Below, in pieces: positions 43,499-52,656 of a stretch of DNA of 64,000 nt. A program made the position numbers and the translations under genes. Below the pieces are notes generated by a model, which was given only the letters and a program-made list of their open reading frames with translations, was not told where the DNA came from and did no database searches. Numbering within the stretch: position 1 is the stretch's first letter; each line of letters opens with the position of its first letter. Source of the DNA: Paludibacteraceae bacterium (GTDB lineage Bacteria; Bacteroidota; Bacteroidia; Bacteroidales; Paludibacteraceae); assembly GCA_017478225.1 (NCBI GenBank), contig JAFVDX010000010.1, positions 1-64,000 of the forward strand. The letters run 5' to 3'.

Positions 43499-45553
43499 AT
43501 GTCATACAAACGAACACTCATCACATCGGCTCTGCCATACGCTAACGGTCCCGTACATATAGGACATTTAGCAGGAGTATATATACCCGCAGATATCTAT
43601 ACACGATATCTAAGACTTAAAGGAGAAAAAGTAATACATGTAGGCGGATCCGACGAACACGGAGTACCCGTAACTATCAGAGCAAGAAAAGAAGGTATCA
43701 CCGTACAACAAGTGGTTGACCGATATCATAATCTTATCAAAGATAGTTTCGAAAAGTTCGGCATCTCTTTTGATATTTATAGCCGTACCACTTCATCTAT
43801 TCACCATAAGTTTGCATCCGACTTCTTCCGTCACTTGTACGACAACAATAAGTTTATAGAGCAAACCACCGAACAATTCTATGACGAGGAGACCAACGAA
43901 TTTCTTACCGACCGCAACATCCGTGGCGAATGTCCTTATTGCCACAGTCAAGGTGCTTACGGCGACCAATGCGAAAAATGTGGCAGAACTCTCTCACCCG
44001 ACGAACTTATCAATCCATATAATGCTATCAATGGCAACTCACTAACCAAAAAATCCACCTCACATTGGTATCTGCCACTTGACCAATATCAAGAATGGTT
44101 GCAAAAATGGATACTGGAAGAACATAAGGAATGGCGCCCCAATGTTTATGGTCAGTGCAAATCATGGTTAGACGGCGGACTTAAGCCCCGCGCAGTTACG
44201 CGCGATTTAGACTGGGGAATACCCGTACCCGTTGAAGGAGCAGAAGGAAAAGTGCTTTATGTGTGGTTTGACGCACCAATAGGATATATTTCTAACACCA
44301 AAGAATTGTGCGATGCACAACCTGAGAAATATGGCAAGTGGGAGACATGGTGGAAAGACCCCGACACCAGACTTATCCATTTTATCGGGAAAGACAACAT
44401 AGTGTTCCATTGCATCGTCTTCCCCTCAATGCTAAAAGCCGACGGATCATATATCCTTCCTGATAATGTTCCATCCAACGAGTTCCTTAACCTCGAAGGA
44501 GACAAAATTTCCACCTCACGCAATTGGGCAGTGTGGCTCAATGAATATCTTGAAGATTTTCCCGGAAAACAAGATGTACTACGATATGTACTTACCGCTA
44601 ATGCCCCGGAAACAAAAGACAACGACTTTACATGGTCTGATTTTCAAGCACGCAATAACAACGAATTGGTGGCTATATACGGCAACTTCATCAATCGAGC
44701 ATTAGTTCTAACCAATAAGTATTTCAATGGACAAGTACCGGCACAAGGCACACTCACCGACTACGACAAACAAACCATTGAAGAATTTGTAAACATCAAA
44801 ACACAACTTGAAGACCTGCTCAACAATTTCCACTTCCGCGACGCACAAAAAGAAGCAATGAATTTGGCAAGAATAGGCAATAAGTATTTGGCTGAAACCG
44901 AACCTTGGAAACTTGCAAAAACCGACTTGCAACGCACAGGTACTATTCTTAATCTCTCGCTGCAAATAGCTGCCAACCTGAGCATCGCCTTCGAACCTTT
45001 CCTACCATTCTCTTCCGCCAAATTGAGAAAGATGTTATTGATGGACGATGTCAAATGGGACAGATTAGGTGCTATAGATATTCTTCCTCAAGAACACACA
45101 CTCGGTACAGCCGAACTTTTGTTCGAGAAAATTGAAGATGCAGCCATACAAGCACAACTCGACCGCTTGGCTCGAATAAAGAAAGAAAATCAATTGGCTG
45201 CATGGCAAGCACCTGAAATTAAGAAACCTACTACTATCGATGAATTCGACAAGATGGATATCCGCGTAGGAACTGTATTAGAATGTCAGAAAGTAAAGAA
45301 ATCAGACAAATTGTTACAATTCAAGATAGACGACGGCATGGGTGGCAGAACTATACTAAGCGGAATAGCACAGAGTTATCCTAACCCCGAAGAATTAGTG
45401 GGCAAACAAATCCTCTTTATAGCCAACTTTCCACCCCGAAAAATGATGGGCATAGAAAGCCAAGGAATGATATTATCTGCCGTAAATGCAGACAACAAAT
45501 TGGTTGTTACAACAGTTAGCAACAAAGTACAAAACGGCGCGCAAGTAGGATAA
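43499..45553 (+). CDS. metG: Methionyl-tRNA synthetase
   Basis: Charges tRNA-Met in the cytoplasm. The 684-residue protein has the HIGH motif in [10 protein letters not shown] (20-23), a zinc knot [18 protein letters not shown], the KMSKS-equivalent KISTS, the anticodon-binding helical domain, and a C-terminal EMAP/tRNA-binding OB domain (about 580-684, [21 protein letters not shown]). This is the long dimeric form. A tRNA with CAT anticodon lies 149 bases downstream after the gene's own terminator. Confidence 0.97.
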   Translation: MSYKRTLITSALPYANGPVHIGHLAGVYIPADIYTRYLRLKGEKVIHVGGSDEHGVPVTIRARKEGITVQQVVDRYHNLIKDSFEKFGISFDIYSRTTSSIHHKFASDFFRHLYDNNKFIEQTTEQFYDEETNEFLTDRNIRGECPYCHSQGAYGDQCEKCGRTLSPDELINPYNAINGNSLTKKSTSHWYLPLDQYQEWLQKWILEEHKEWRPNVYGQCKSWLDGGLKPRAVTRDLDWGIPVPVEGAEGKVLYVWFDAPIGYISNTKELCDAQPEKYGKWETWWKDPDTRLIHFIGKDNIVFHCIVFPSMLKADGSYILPDNVPSNEFLNLEGDKISTSRNWAVWLNEYLEDFPGKQDVLRYVLTANAPETKDNDFTWSDFQARNNNELVAIYGNFINRALVLTNKYFNGQVPAQGTLTDYDKQTIEEFVNIKTQLEDLLNNFHFRDAQKEAMNLARIGNKYLAETEPWKLAKTDLQRTGTILNLSLQIAANLSIAFEPFLPFSSAKLRKMLLMDDVKWDRLGAIDILPQEHTLGTAELLFEKIEDAAIQAQLDRLARIKKENQLAAWQAPEIKKPTTIDEFDKMDIRVGTVLECQKVKKSDKLLQFKIDDGMGGRTILSGIAQSYPNPEELVGKQILFIANFPPRKMMGIESQGMILSAVNADNKLVVTTVSNKVQNGAQVG

Positions 45554-45587
45554 AATCATATCATATAACTATTATATTCAAATTCAA

Positions 45588-45620
45588 ATAAATGAAGGTC
45601 TTAAATCGACCTTCATTTAT
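45588..45620 (+). terminator. Terminator hairpin after metG
   Basis: ATAAATGAAGGTC (45588-45600) pairs with GACCTTCATTTAT (45608-45620), 13 bp perfect with a 7-base loop. No strong T-run follows. Confidence 0.65.
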
Positions 45621-45658
45621 TGTATTAGATACTTTTTTTTCATTTCCTACATTTTTTG

Positions 45659-45690
45659 TTTGTGTATTTATTTTTTTTGCTATACCTTTG
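45659..45690 (+). promoter_or_regulatory. Sigma-ABfr promoter for the tRNA gene
   Basis: TTTG (45659-45662), a 20-base spacer and TACCTTTG (45683-45690). Transcription would start about 6 bases before the tRNA. Confidence 0.75.
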
Positions 45691-45701
45691 CACCCGCTTT
45701 T

Positions 45702-45775
45702 GGCGAGGTAGCTCAGCTGGTTAGAGCGCATGATTCATAATCATGAGGTCCCCGGTTCAATCCCGGGCCTCGCTA
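45702..45775 (+). tRNA. tRNA with CAT anticodon, probably elongator tRNA-Met
   Basis: A 74-base cloverleaf: acceptor GGCGAGG with CCTCGCT (first pair G-U), D-stem GCTC/GAGC, anticodon stem CATGA/TCATG with loop TTCATAA, T-arm GGTTCAATCC. CCA is not encoded. The anticodon stem lacks the three G-C pairs of initiators, so it is not tRNA-fMet. A tRNA-Ile2 (CAT with lysidine) cannot be excluded by eye. Confidence 0.93.
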
Positions 45776-45780
45776 CAGAA

Positions 45781-45820
45781 AACGAGACGGATTATCAAAC
45801 GATAATCTGTCTTGTTTTTT
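45781..45820 (+). terminator. Terminator after the tRNA gene
   Basis: AACGAGACGGATTATC (45781-45796) pairs with GATAATCTGTCTTGTT (45801-45816), with two G-T wobbles; T continues to 45820. Confidence 0.75.
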
Positions 45821-45870
45821 ATCATCTTATCACATGATAATCAAATAAATAAAAGGACAACACACGAAAA

Positions 45871-45902
45871 TTTGTGTATTTAAGTAAAAAGCAGTACTTT
45901 TG
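45871..45902 (+). promoter_or_regulatory. Sigma-ABfr promoter for yajC-ybbR
   Basis: TTTG (45871-45874), a 20-base spacer and TACTTTTG (45895-45902). Transcription would start near 45908, leaving an unusually long leader of about 145 nt that contains an 8-bp tandem repeat. Confidence 0.72.
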
Positions 45903-45991
45903 CGTAATTTATTTAAGCAAAATCTGCCCACTAAAATTGGCAATTTATTCTAACTTTTAATGCAGATTTTCTTAACAATCAACATATCGAA

Positions 45992-46023
45992 ATAACGATA
46001 TAACGGTATAACGAAATAACGAA
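45992..46023. repeat. Four tandem 8-bp repeats in the yajC leader
   Basis: ATAACGAT, ATAACGGT, ATAACGAA, ATAACGAA without gaps. They lie in the predicted 5' untranslated region, 30 bases before the yajC start. Confidence 0.85.
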
Positions 46024-46053
46024 AATATTAATCACTCTATAAATTATACAACT

Positions 46054-46449
46054 ATGTTTAATTACATTCTATTACAAGCAGAAGGTGCTGCTCAGACAGC
46101 AGCCGAAAATGCACAAGGTGCTGCACAAGGCGGAAGCAATTGGTCGTTTTGGATTATGATGCTACTGATTTTCGTAGTATTCTATTTCTTTATGATTCGC
46201 CCACAAACCAAAAAACAAAAAGAGTTGCAAAAACAACGCGACCAAATGAAAAAAGGGGACAAAGTGGTAACCGCTGGAGGTATATACGGCGAAATCAAAG
46301 AAGTCCAAGAAACCGCATTTATCGTAACTATCGCCAAAGATATCACTATCAAAGTGGACAAAGCATCGGTATATGCAGTTGAAAGCGAAAAAAATGATAA
46401 AAACGACAAGAAAGAAGACAAAAAAGAAGATAAGAAAGAAGACAAATAA
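46054..46449 (+). CDS. yajC: Preprotein translocase subunit YajC
   Basis: A 131-residue single-span inner-membrane protein that assists SecDF. A short Ala/Gln/Gly-rich periplasmic start (about residues 6-26), one helix (WSFWIMMLLIFVVFYFF, about 29-46) and the signature MIRPQTKKQKELQKQRDQMKKGDKVVTAGGIYGEI follow. The C-terminus is a run of KKEDKKEDKKEDK, a low-complexity charged tail. ybbR follows after 11 bases. Confidence 0.94.
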   Translation: MFNYILLQAEGAAQTAAENAQGAAQGGSNWSFWIMMLLIFVVFYFFMIRPQTKKQKELQKQRDQMKKGDKVVTAGGIYGEIKEVQETAFIVTIAKDITIKVDKASVYAVESEKNDKNDKKEDKKEDKKEDK

Positions 46450-46460
46450 ATAGACCTAAA

Positions 46461-47429
46461 GTGAGTAAGAAGAATATCTTTTTCTCTTGGTTACATAACA
46501 TTACAGAATGGCTTTTGAGTCCTTCGCTATGGACATTCTTAATGTTTCTTGTGCTTGCCGCCATCATTTGGTATGGCCATGCACTCAACACTGTGCGTGA
46601 ACGACAATTGATAGTTCCTATCACTTATATCGGTATTCCGGAAAATGTATCAACAGAAGATCCGCTACCTGATAAATTCTATATCACCGTTCGCGACCAG
46701 GGCAAACGCTTGAGAGCATACCGACAAAACGCTATGGTGGCTGTGTCTATTGACCTCACTCAGCAGTTCCGCGCTGACAAAGGAACTCTACATATCAATG
46801 CTGAACAGGTAAAACAAAAATTGAGCGACCAACTGCAAGGAACAGCCAAAATACAGCATATCGCACCTGAGGTTATTCAAACCACATATTATCATCAGGC
46901 ACAAAAAAAGGTAAAAATAAAAACCGACCTTGATATTGAAACCATTTCACAATACAAAATAGTAGATGGTCCAACAATAACCCCACGCAACCTAATGATA
47001 TATGGCAAAAAAGAGCAATTAGACACTATAAGCCAAATAACTACCCAGTACAAAAAACTCACAAACGTTAGAGACACACTAATAACTAAACTTTGTCTGC
47101 AACCTATAGAAAATGTCAGATTTGCACAAGACTCTGTAGATTTATTTGTTGTAGCAGAGCAGTTTACAGAAAAGCGTTTAGTCATGCCCATACAGACCAA
47201 AGGCGTGCCTCGCTCTGAAAATCTTCGCCTGTTCCCTGCAACAGTCGAAGTAGTAATGCAAGTAAAAGTAAATAAATTTGCTCAAGTTACCGACGAGACA
47301 GTGAGTGTATATTGCAATTATCCAAAAGGCAATGCAAGCACACTGCCGGTTGAAGTAAAATATGACAAATCAATAATAAATAGTATCCGCATCAAACCTG
47401 ACGAAGTGGAGTTTATTATTGAAAAATAA
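46461..47429 (+). CDS. YbbR-like (CdaR-type) domain protein
   Basis: A 322-residue protein anchored by one N-terminal membrane helix (about residues 18-36, SLWTFLMFLVLAAIIWYGH) with YbbR-type beta domains outside. In Bacillus, CdaR/YbbR regulates the diadenylate cyclase CdaA; in Bacteroidetes the gene usually follows yajC and its role is open. The start codon is GTG. The usual next gene, coaE, is not here; a DegT aminotransferase follows. Confidence 0.82.
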   Translation: MSKKNIFFSWLHNITEWLLSPSLWTFLMFLVLAAIIWYGHALNTVRERQLIVPITYIGIPENVSTEDPLPDKFYITVRDQGKRLRAYRQNAMVAVSIDLTQQFRADKGTLHINAEQVKQKLSDQLQGTAKIQHIAPEVIQTTYYHQAQKKVKIKTDLDIETISQYKIVDGPTITPRNLMIYGKKEQLDTISQITTQYKKLTNVRDTLITKLCLQPIENVRFAQDSVDLFVVAEQFTEKRLVMPIQTKGVPRSENLRLFPATVEVVMQVKVNKFAQVTDETVSVYCNYPKGNASTLPVEVKYDKSIINSIRIKPDEVEFIIEK

Positions 47430-47449
47430 AAAAGAAAGTAGTCAGTTGA

Positions 47450-48586
47450 ATGATTATGGAGAAAATTCAGATGGTGGATTTGCGGCGTCAATACGCTCAA
47501 ATCAAACAACAAGTAGATGCAGAAATTGAAGAAGTAATTTCTTCCACAGCCTTTATTAAAGGACCAAAGGTAGAACAATTTCAGCATAATTTAGAACATT
47601 TTTTAGGTGTAAAGAATGTTATCCCCACCGGCAATGGTACCGATGCTCTGCAAATCGCTCTTATGGCATTAGGACTCAAAAAAGGAGACGAGGTTATTAC
47701 CCCCACTTTCACTTTTATTGCAACTGCCGAGGTGGTTGCATTGCTCGGACTCACGCCCGTAGTGGTAGATGTGGATTGGGACACTATGAATATCAGTGTT
47801 GATGCCATTCGACGTGCCATTACACCTAAGACCAAAGCCATTGTCCCCGTTCACCTGTTTGGGCAGTGCGCACCTATGGAAGAGATACTTGATATAGCCA
47901 AAGAGCATCATCTGTATGTAGTAGAAGACGCATGCCAAGCCATAAATGCCGAATATACTTTCTCAGACGGCAGAGTAGTTCAAGCAGGATGTATGGGAGA
48001 TATAGGATGCACCTCGTTTTTCCCATCGAAAAACTTAGGCTGTTATGGCGACGGAGGGGCCATATTTACCAATAACGATGAATTAGCAGCACGAATGCGT
48101 GCCATTGCTAATCACGGAATGATAGTAAGATATCATCATGACATGGTAGGCGTAAACAGCCGTTTGGATAGCATTCAAGCAGCCGTATTAAATGCAAAAC
48201 TGCCGCATTTGGACGAATACACTGCAAGCAGACAAAAAGCATCCCGCCGATACGATGAAGCCTTCAAAGACAATCCAAAGATACTTATACCCGGACATGA
48301 AGCACACTCTACTCATGTCTTTCATCAATACACCTTGCGCATAGTAGGTTTTAGCAGAGACTTACTCAAAGAAAAACTTCAAGAAAAAGGTATTCCTGCA
48401 ATGATTTACTACCCCGTTCCTTTGCATTTGCAAAAAGCCTATAAAGACGACAGATATAAGCAAGGCGACTTCCCCGTAGCAGAGAAATTGGCTGATTGTG
48501 TGCTCTCGCTACCAATGCACACTCACTTAGACGATGAGCAATTAGACTATATCATACAGTCGGTTAACCAAATAACGATGAATTAA
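47450..48586 (+). CDS. DegT/DnrJ/EryC1/StrS-family sugar aminotransferase
   Basis: A 378-residue PLP enzyme that transaminates nucleotide-linked keto-sugars for surface polysaccharides. Family marks: MVDLRRQYAQIKQQVDAEI, GNGTDALQIALMALGLKKGDEVITPTFTFIATAEV, VVEDACQAINA and the PLP lysine in FFPSKNLGCYGDGG, plus the C-terminal STHVFHQYTLR. It closely resembles WbpE/Per-like enzymes making acetamido sugars. No sugar cluster surrounds it. ATG at 47450 or 47456 (MEKIQ) could be the start. rpoN follows after 6 bases. Confidence 0.9.
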   Translation: MIMEKIQMVDLRRQYAQIKQQVDAEIEEVISSTAFIKGPKVEQFQHNLEHFLGVKNVIPTGNGTDALQIALMALGLKKGDEVITPTFTFIATAEVVALLGLTPVVVDVDWDTMNISVDAIRRAITPKTKAIVPVHLFGQCAPMEEILDIAKEHHLYVVEDACQAINAEYTFSDGRVVQAGCMGDIGCTSFFPSKNLGCYGDGGAIFTNNDELAARMRAIANHGMIVRYHHDMVGVNSRLDSIQAAVLNAKLPHLDEYTASRQKASRRYDEAFKDNPKILIPGHEAHSTHVFHQYTLRIVGFSRDLLKEKLQEKGIPAMIYYPVPLHLQKAYKDDRYKQGDFPVAEKLADCVLSLPMHTHLDDEQLDYIIQSVNQITMN

Positions 48587-48592
48587 AACAAT

Positions 48593-50053
48593 ATGCAAAA
48601 AAACGCTCTGACACAAGAACAGACTTTGCGGCAGCGCACTATGCTCACTCCGCTTCAGATTCAAGAAATACGAATTCTTGAATACCCCACTTTGGAGTTA
48701 GAGCAACGCATCGAACGCGAATTGGAAGAAAACCCGGGCTTAGACTCAGGCTCCGAGGATGAGATGGATACTGTTCAAGAAGAAGATTTTCAGGAACAAG
48801 ATGATGCGCTTCAGAACGATGATTTCGACCTGAACGATTACATATCCGACGATGAAACTCCTGACTATATGTACCGAACCAACAACACCTCGCCCGACGA
48901 CAAGCAAGAAGAGATACCGTTCTCTGTAGGTCAGAGTTTCCAAGAACAACTGCTTCAACAATTGGGTATGCTCCGTTTGACAGAGCAAGAACAACTGATA
49001 GCCAAATATGTTATCGGAAATATAGACGAAGACGGCTATTTGCGCCGCACCCCCGAACAATTAGTTGATGACTTGATGTTCAGAGCCAATGTGGAAGTGA
49101 GCGATGAGCAAATGAGCAAAATCATCAGTATGATTCAAAATAGTTTTGAACCCGCTGGAGTTGCCGCTATCGACTTACAACAATGTCTGCTCTTGCAACT
49201 CAAACGCAAACAACAATCAGATATTGTAAAACTGACAACCGAAATCATCGAAAACAAATATAAAGAGTTTGCCGCCCACCATTATCAAAAGATTATGGAA
49301 CGCTACTCGCTTAGTGCCGACCAAATAAAAGAAGTTATTGCCGAAGTAAAAAAACTCAACCCTAAACCCGGAAACACATACTCGTCAGACATATATCAGA
49401 ACACAGCCATCGTACCTGATTTTTTGATAGAGGTAAGCGGAAATCAAATCAGTATCTCTCTCAATAATGCTAATATACCGGAACTCAGAGTAAACAAAGA
49501 GTTCAACGAGATGCTGCAGACATACCAGGCTCAACCCACTCACACCAAGCAAGAGAAAGAGGCTATTTCTTTTATCAAAGACCGCATTGATTCTGCTCGT
49601 TGGTTCATTGATGCCATCAAACAACGCAACGAAACTCTACTAAGAACAATGCAGACCATCGTGGATATGCAACGACCATTTTTCCTTGAAGGCGACGAAG
49701 CACTGCTCAAACCGCTTATACTGAAAGATGTGGCTGAACGTACAGGTTATGATGTATCAACCATTTCACGCGTTGGTAATTCGAAATTTGCACAAACGCC
49801 ATACGGCATATTTCCACTAAGGTATTTCTTCTCTGAATCCATGACAAGCGACGAAGGTGAGGAAGTAGCAACAAGAGCCATCAAAAATGCCTTACAAGAA
49901 ATTATTGACCACGAAGACAAACAGCACCCGCTCAACGATGACGAATTGGTGGAGAAACTATCAGAGAGGGGATATGTAATTGCACGCAGAACAATCGCCA
50001 AATATCGCCATTTGCTCAATATACCCGTGGCAAGACTAAGAAAATCAATATAA
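48593..50053 (+). CDS. rpoN: RNA polymerase sigma-54 factor
   Basis: A 486-residue alternative sigma factor that needs enhancer-binding ATPases. Region I is Gln/Leu-rich (QEQTLRQRTMLTPLQIQEIRIL), region II is acidic, the core-binding domain follows, and the helix-turn-helix (VSTISRVGNSKFAQTPYGIFPLRYFF) and RpoN box ARRTIAKYR near the C-terminus are intact. No sigma-54 activator is in the window. Confidence 0.96.
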   Translation: MQKNALTQEQTLRQRTMLTPLQIQEIRILEYPTLELEQRIERELEENPGLDSGSEDEMDTVQEEDFQEQDDALQNDDFDLNDYISDDETPDYMYRTNNTSPDDKQEEIPFSVGQSFQEQLLQQLGMLRLTEQEQLIAKYVIGNIDEDGYLRRTPEQLVDDLMFRANVEVSDEQMSKIISMIQNSFEPAGVAAIDLQQCLLLQLKRKQQSDIVKLTTEIIENKYKEFAAHHYQKIMERYSLSADQIKEVIAEVKKLNPKPGNTYSSDIYQNTAIVPDFLIEVSGNQISISLNNANIPELRVNKEFNEMLQTYQAQPTHTKQEKEAISFIKDRIDSARWFIDAIKQRNETLLRTMQTIVDMQRPFFLEGDEALLKPLILKDVAERTGYDVSTISRVGNSKFAQTPYGIFPLRYFFSESMTSDEGEEVATRAIKNALQEIIDHEDKQHPLNDDELVEKLSERGYVIARRTIAKYRHLLNIPVARLRKSI

Positions 50054-50065
50054 AAACTTATTCTA

Positions 50066-51532
50066 ATGACAAGAAATTTCAACACATTGTTGGTAGTAAA
50101 GACTCTTGGAGCATTACTTGTCATAGAGGCTCTTTTTATGGCTATACCTACTCTAACAAGTATGCTTTTCCATGAGCCTGATTTCTTTTCATTCTTGATT
50201 TCTACTTGCTTTACTTTTTTTGTTGGTATCTTGGCTGTGCTGATAGGACGCCATGCCGACAAACATGTAGGTGAGCGAGAGGGCTACCTGATAGTTGCTT
50301 TAGTGTGGATAGTCTTTTCATGGTTCGGAATGTTGCCTTTTTATCTGTCAGGCGCTGTGAATAGCGTCTCCGATGCTTATTTCGAGACCATGGCAGGCTT
50401 CACTACCACCGGCGCAACCGTCATACAAGATGTGGAGCAAATGACACACGGCATTTTGCTTTGGAGGTCGCTTTCGCAATGGTTAGGAGGTATGGGAATC
50501 ATTGTACTCTCGGTGGCTGTACTACCTATATTTGGCTTAGGAGGCATGCAACTTTACGCCGCAGAGGTAACAGGTGTTAGTTATGAAAAACTATCACCAA
50601 GAATAGCCGATACTGCAAAAAAAATGTGGGGACTATATGTGCTCCTCACAGCAAGCGAAGCACTCTTCTTGTGGCTTTTCGGAATGGATTGGTTCGACTC
50701 TGTTTGCCATAGTTTTTCTACCATCGCTACCGGAGGCTTCTCTACTAAAAATCTGTCCCTTATGAACTATAGCCCTGCCATACAATATACCGTAGCCATT
50801 TATATGCTGCTTTCAGGTATTAACTTCACTTTGCTCATATATGTCTTAATGGGCAAACCGCGTCGCCTTTGGGACGATGAGGAAACTCATTGGTATTTGG
50901 GAGCAGTGCTGATTTTCTCTCTCATCATCGCTTCAGGACTATTCTTTTTTGGCAAAAATTACGATTTAAGCGGATTAGAAAAGTCTTTCCGAGAAGGATT
51001 TTTCATGGTCACAGCAGCCATCACATCCACCGGATTTGCCATCACCGACTATATGGTATGGCCAAGTGTGCTATGGGTACTGCTTTTCTTGCTTATGTTT
51101 ACAGGAGCATCATCAGGCAGCACATCTGGCGGTATAAAGTGGGTCAGACTGGCTATTATCTTCAAAAACGGACAAGCAGAATTTAAAAGACGAATACATC
51201 CTAATGCTATACTACCAGTAAAATTCAATGGAAAACCGGTTACACAGCAAACACTGAACAATGTAGTGGCATTTATGATTATTTATGTACTCGTTATTCT
51301 TACCACAACAGTAGTGTTCTGCGCCTGCGGATTAGATTTCGACGAAGCCTTAGGCACCACCGTGAGCGCAATAGGAAATGTCGGAATCAGCATTGGCTCG
51401 TATGGACCGATGGGAACCTATGCAGACTTCCCAGTAATAGCCAAATGGGTAATGACACTGCTTATGCTCGTAGGACGACTCGAGATTTTTACTATTCTAC
51501 TGCTTTTCTCACCTGCACTTTGGAGAAAATAA
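50066..51532 (+). CDS. Trk/Ktr-type potassium uptake protein TrkH
   Basis: A 488-residue inner-membrane protein with about ten helices and four selectivity-filter loops (TMAGFTTTGATV, TIATGGFST, TAAITSTGFAI, SAIGNVGISIG), each with a Gly at the filter. GGMGIIVLSVAVLPIFGLGGMQL follows the first loop, as in TrkH. The regulatory partner TrkA is not in the window. It follows rpoN by 12 bases. Confidence 0.93.
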   Translation: MTRNFNTLLVVKTLGALLVIEALFMAIPTLTSMLFHEPDFFSFLISTCFTFFVGILAVLIGRHADKHVGEREGYLIVALVWIVFSWFGMLPFYLSGAVNSVSDAYFETMAGFTTTGATVIQDVEQMTHGILLWRSLSQWLGGMGIIVLSVAVLPIFGLGGMQLYAAEVTGVSYEKLSPRIADTAKKMWGLYVLLTASEALFLWLFGMDWFDSVCHSFSTIATGGFSTKNLSLMNYSPAIQYTVAIYMLLSGINFTLLIYVLMGKPRRLWDDEETHWYLGAVLIFSLIIASGLFFFGKNYDLSGLEKSFREGFFMVTAAITSTGFAITDYMVWPSVLWVLLFLLMFTGASSGSTSGGIKWVRLAIIFKNGQAEFKRRIHPNAILPVKFNGKPVTQQTLNNVVAFMIIYVLVILTTTVVFCACGLDFDEALGTTVSAIGNVGISIGSYGPMGTYADFPVIAKWVMTLLMLVGRLEIFTILLLFSPALWRK

Positions 51533-51556
51533 GTTTTATATATAAAAAGTTTTTCA

Positions 51557-51564
51557 TAACTTTG
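51557..51564 (+). promoter_or_regulatory. -7 box for recA
   Basis: TAACTTTG. No good -33 box lies at the standard distance. Transcription would start near 51570, leaving a leader of about 85 nt with two small inverted repeats. Confidence 0.5.
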
Positions 51565-51566
51565 CA

Positions 51567-51598
51567 AGCACTTGAATAAGTGCTCTTAGCCACTAAGA
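51567..51598. promoter_or_regulatory. Two adjacent inverted repeats in the recA leader
   Basis: AGCACTT-GAAT-AAGTGCT (51567-51584) and TCTTAG-CCA-CTAAGA (51584-51598), sharing one base. They may be operators for damage control of recA or 5' RNA hairpins. No classical LexA box is visible. Confidence 0.4.
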
Positions 51599-51654
51599 TT
51601 AAAAATTCTACCATATAAACCATATACTTAACAAACAACTAAACTAAAATATTT

Positions 51655-52656
51655 ATGGAACCATCAGCAGATAAACTAAAAGCCTTACAGATGGCAATGG
51701 CAAAGATTGACAAAGATTTCGGTAAGGGAGCCATCATGAAATTAGGTGATGACAAAATAGAAGATGTACCCGTTATTCCAAGCGGTTCGGTTGGCTTGAA
51801 CTTAGCATTAGGAGTAGGCGGATATCCAAGAGGAAGAGTCATAGAAATATATGGTCCTGAATCCTCTGGTAAAACCACATTAGCCATTCATGCAATAGCA
51901 GAAGCACAAAAACAAGGAGGTATAGCAGCAATAATAGATGCCGAACACGCCTTTGACCGTTTCTATGCTGAAAAATTAGGAGTAGATGTGGATAATCTTC
52001 TGATTTCGCAACCTGACAGCGGCGAGCAAGCATTAGAAATAGCCGACGAATTGATTCGCTCGTCCGCTATCGACATCATTGTTATTGACTCTGTAGCAGC
52101 ACTTACCCCAAAAGCCGAATTGGAAGGTGAGATGGGCGACAACAAAGTAGGCCTGCAGGCACGATTGATGTCGCAAGCATTAAGAAAACTCACCGCTACC
52201 ATAAACAAAACCAACACTTGCTGCATCTTTATCAATCAGTTGAGAGAAAAGATTGGTGTTATGTTTGGCAATCCTGAGACCACTACAGGCGGTAACGCTC
52301 TGAAATTCTATGCTTCAGTACGCTTGGATATTCGCCGTACAAGCCAACTAAAAGACGGTGATGAAGTCATAGGTAACCAAACACGAGTAAAAGTGGTTAA
52401 AAACAAAGTCGCTCCTCCTTTCAAAAAAGCAGAGTTCGATATAATGTTTGGCGAAGGTATTTCCAAAGTGGGAGAAATCGTTGACTTAGGTGTAGAATAC
52501 GGCATCATCAAAAAGAGCGGTTCGTGGTTCTCTTACGGCGACACTAAATTAGCCCAAGGAAGAGATGCTGTCAAACAACTCCTCAAAGACAACCCCGAAC
52601 TCTCAGAGGAATTAGAGGCAAAAATCATGGAGGCTGTAAAAGAGCAGCAGGCATAA
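51655..52656 (+). CDS. recA: Recombinase RecA
   Basis: Central homologous recombination ATPase, 333 residues. Walker [27 protein letters not shown] (a nucleotide-linked hallmark), Walker [10 protein letters not shown], loop L2 [27 protein letters not shown] and the C-terminal domain are all present. The stop codon touches the TTG start of the next gene, which suggests coupling. Confidence 0.98.
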   Translation: MEPSADKLKALQMAMAKIDKDFGKGAIMKLGDDKIEDVPVIPSGSVGLNLALGVGGYPRGRVIEIYGPESSGKTTLAIHAIAEAQKQGGIAAIIDAEHAFDRFYAEKLGVDVDNLLISQPDSGEQALEIADELIRSSAIDIIVIDSVAALTPKAELEGEMGDNKVGLQARLMSQALRKLTATINKTNTCCIFINQLREKIGVMFGNPETTTGGNALKFYASVRLDIRRTSQLKDGDEVIGNQTRVKVVKNKVAPPFKKAEFDIMFGEGISKVGEIVDLGVEYGIIKKSGSWFSYGDTKLAQGRDAVKQLLKDNPELSEELEAKIMEAVKEQQA

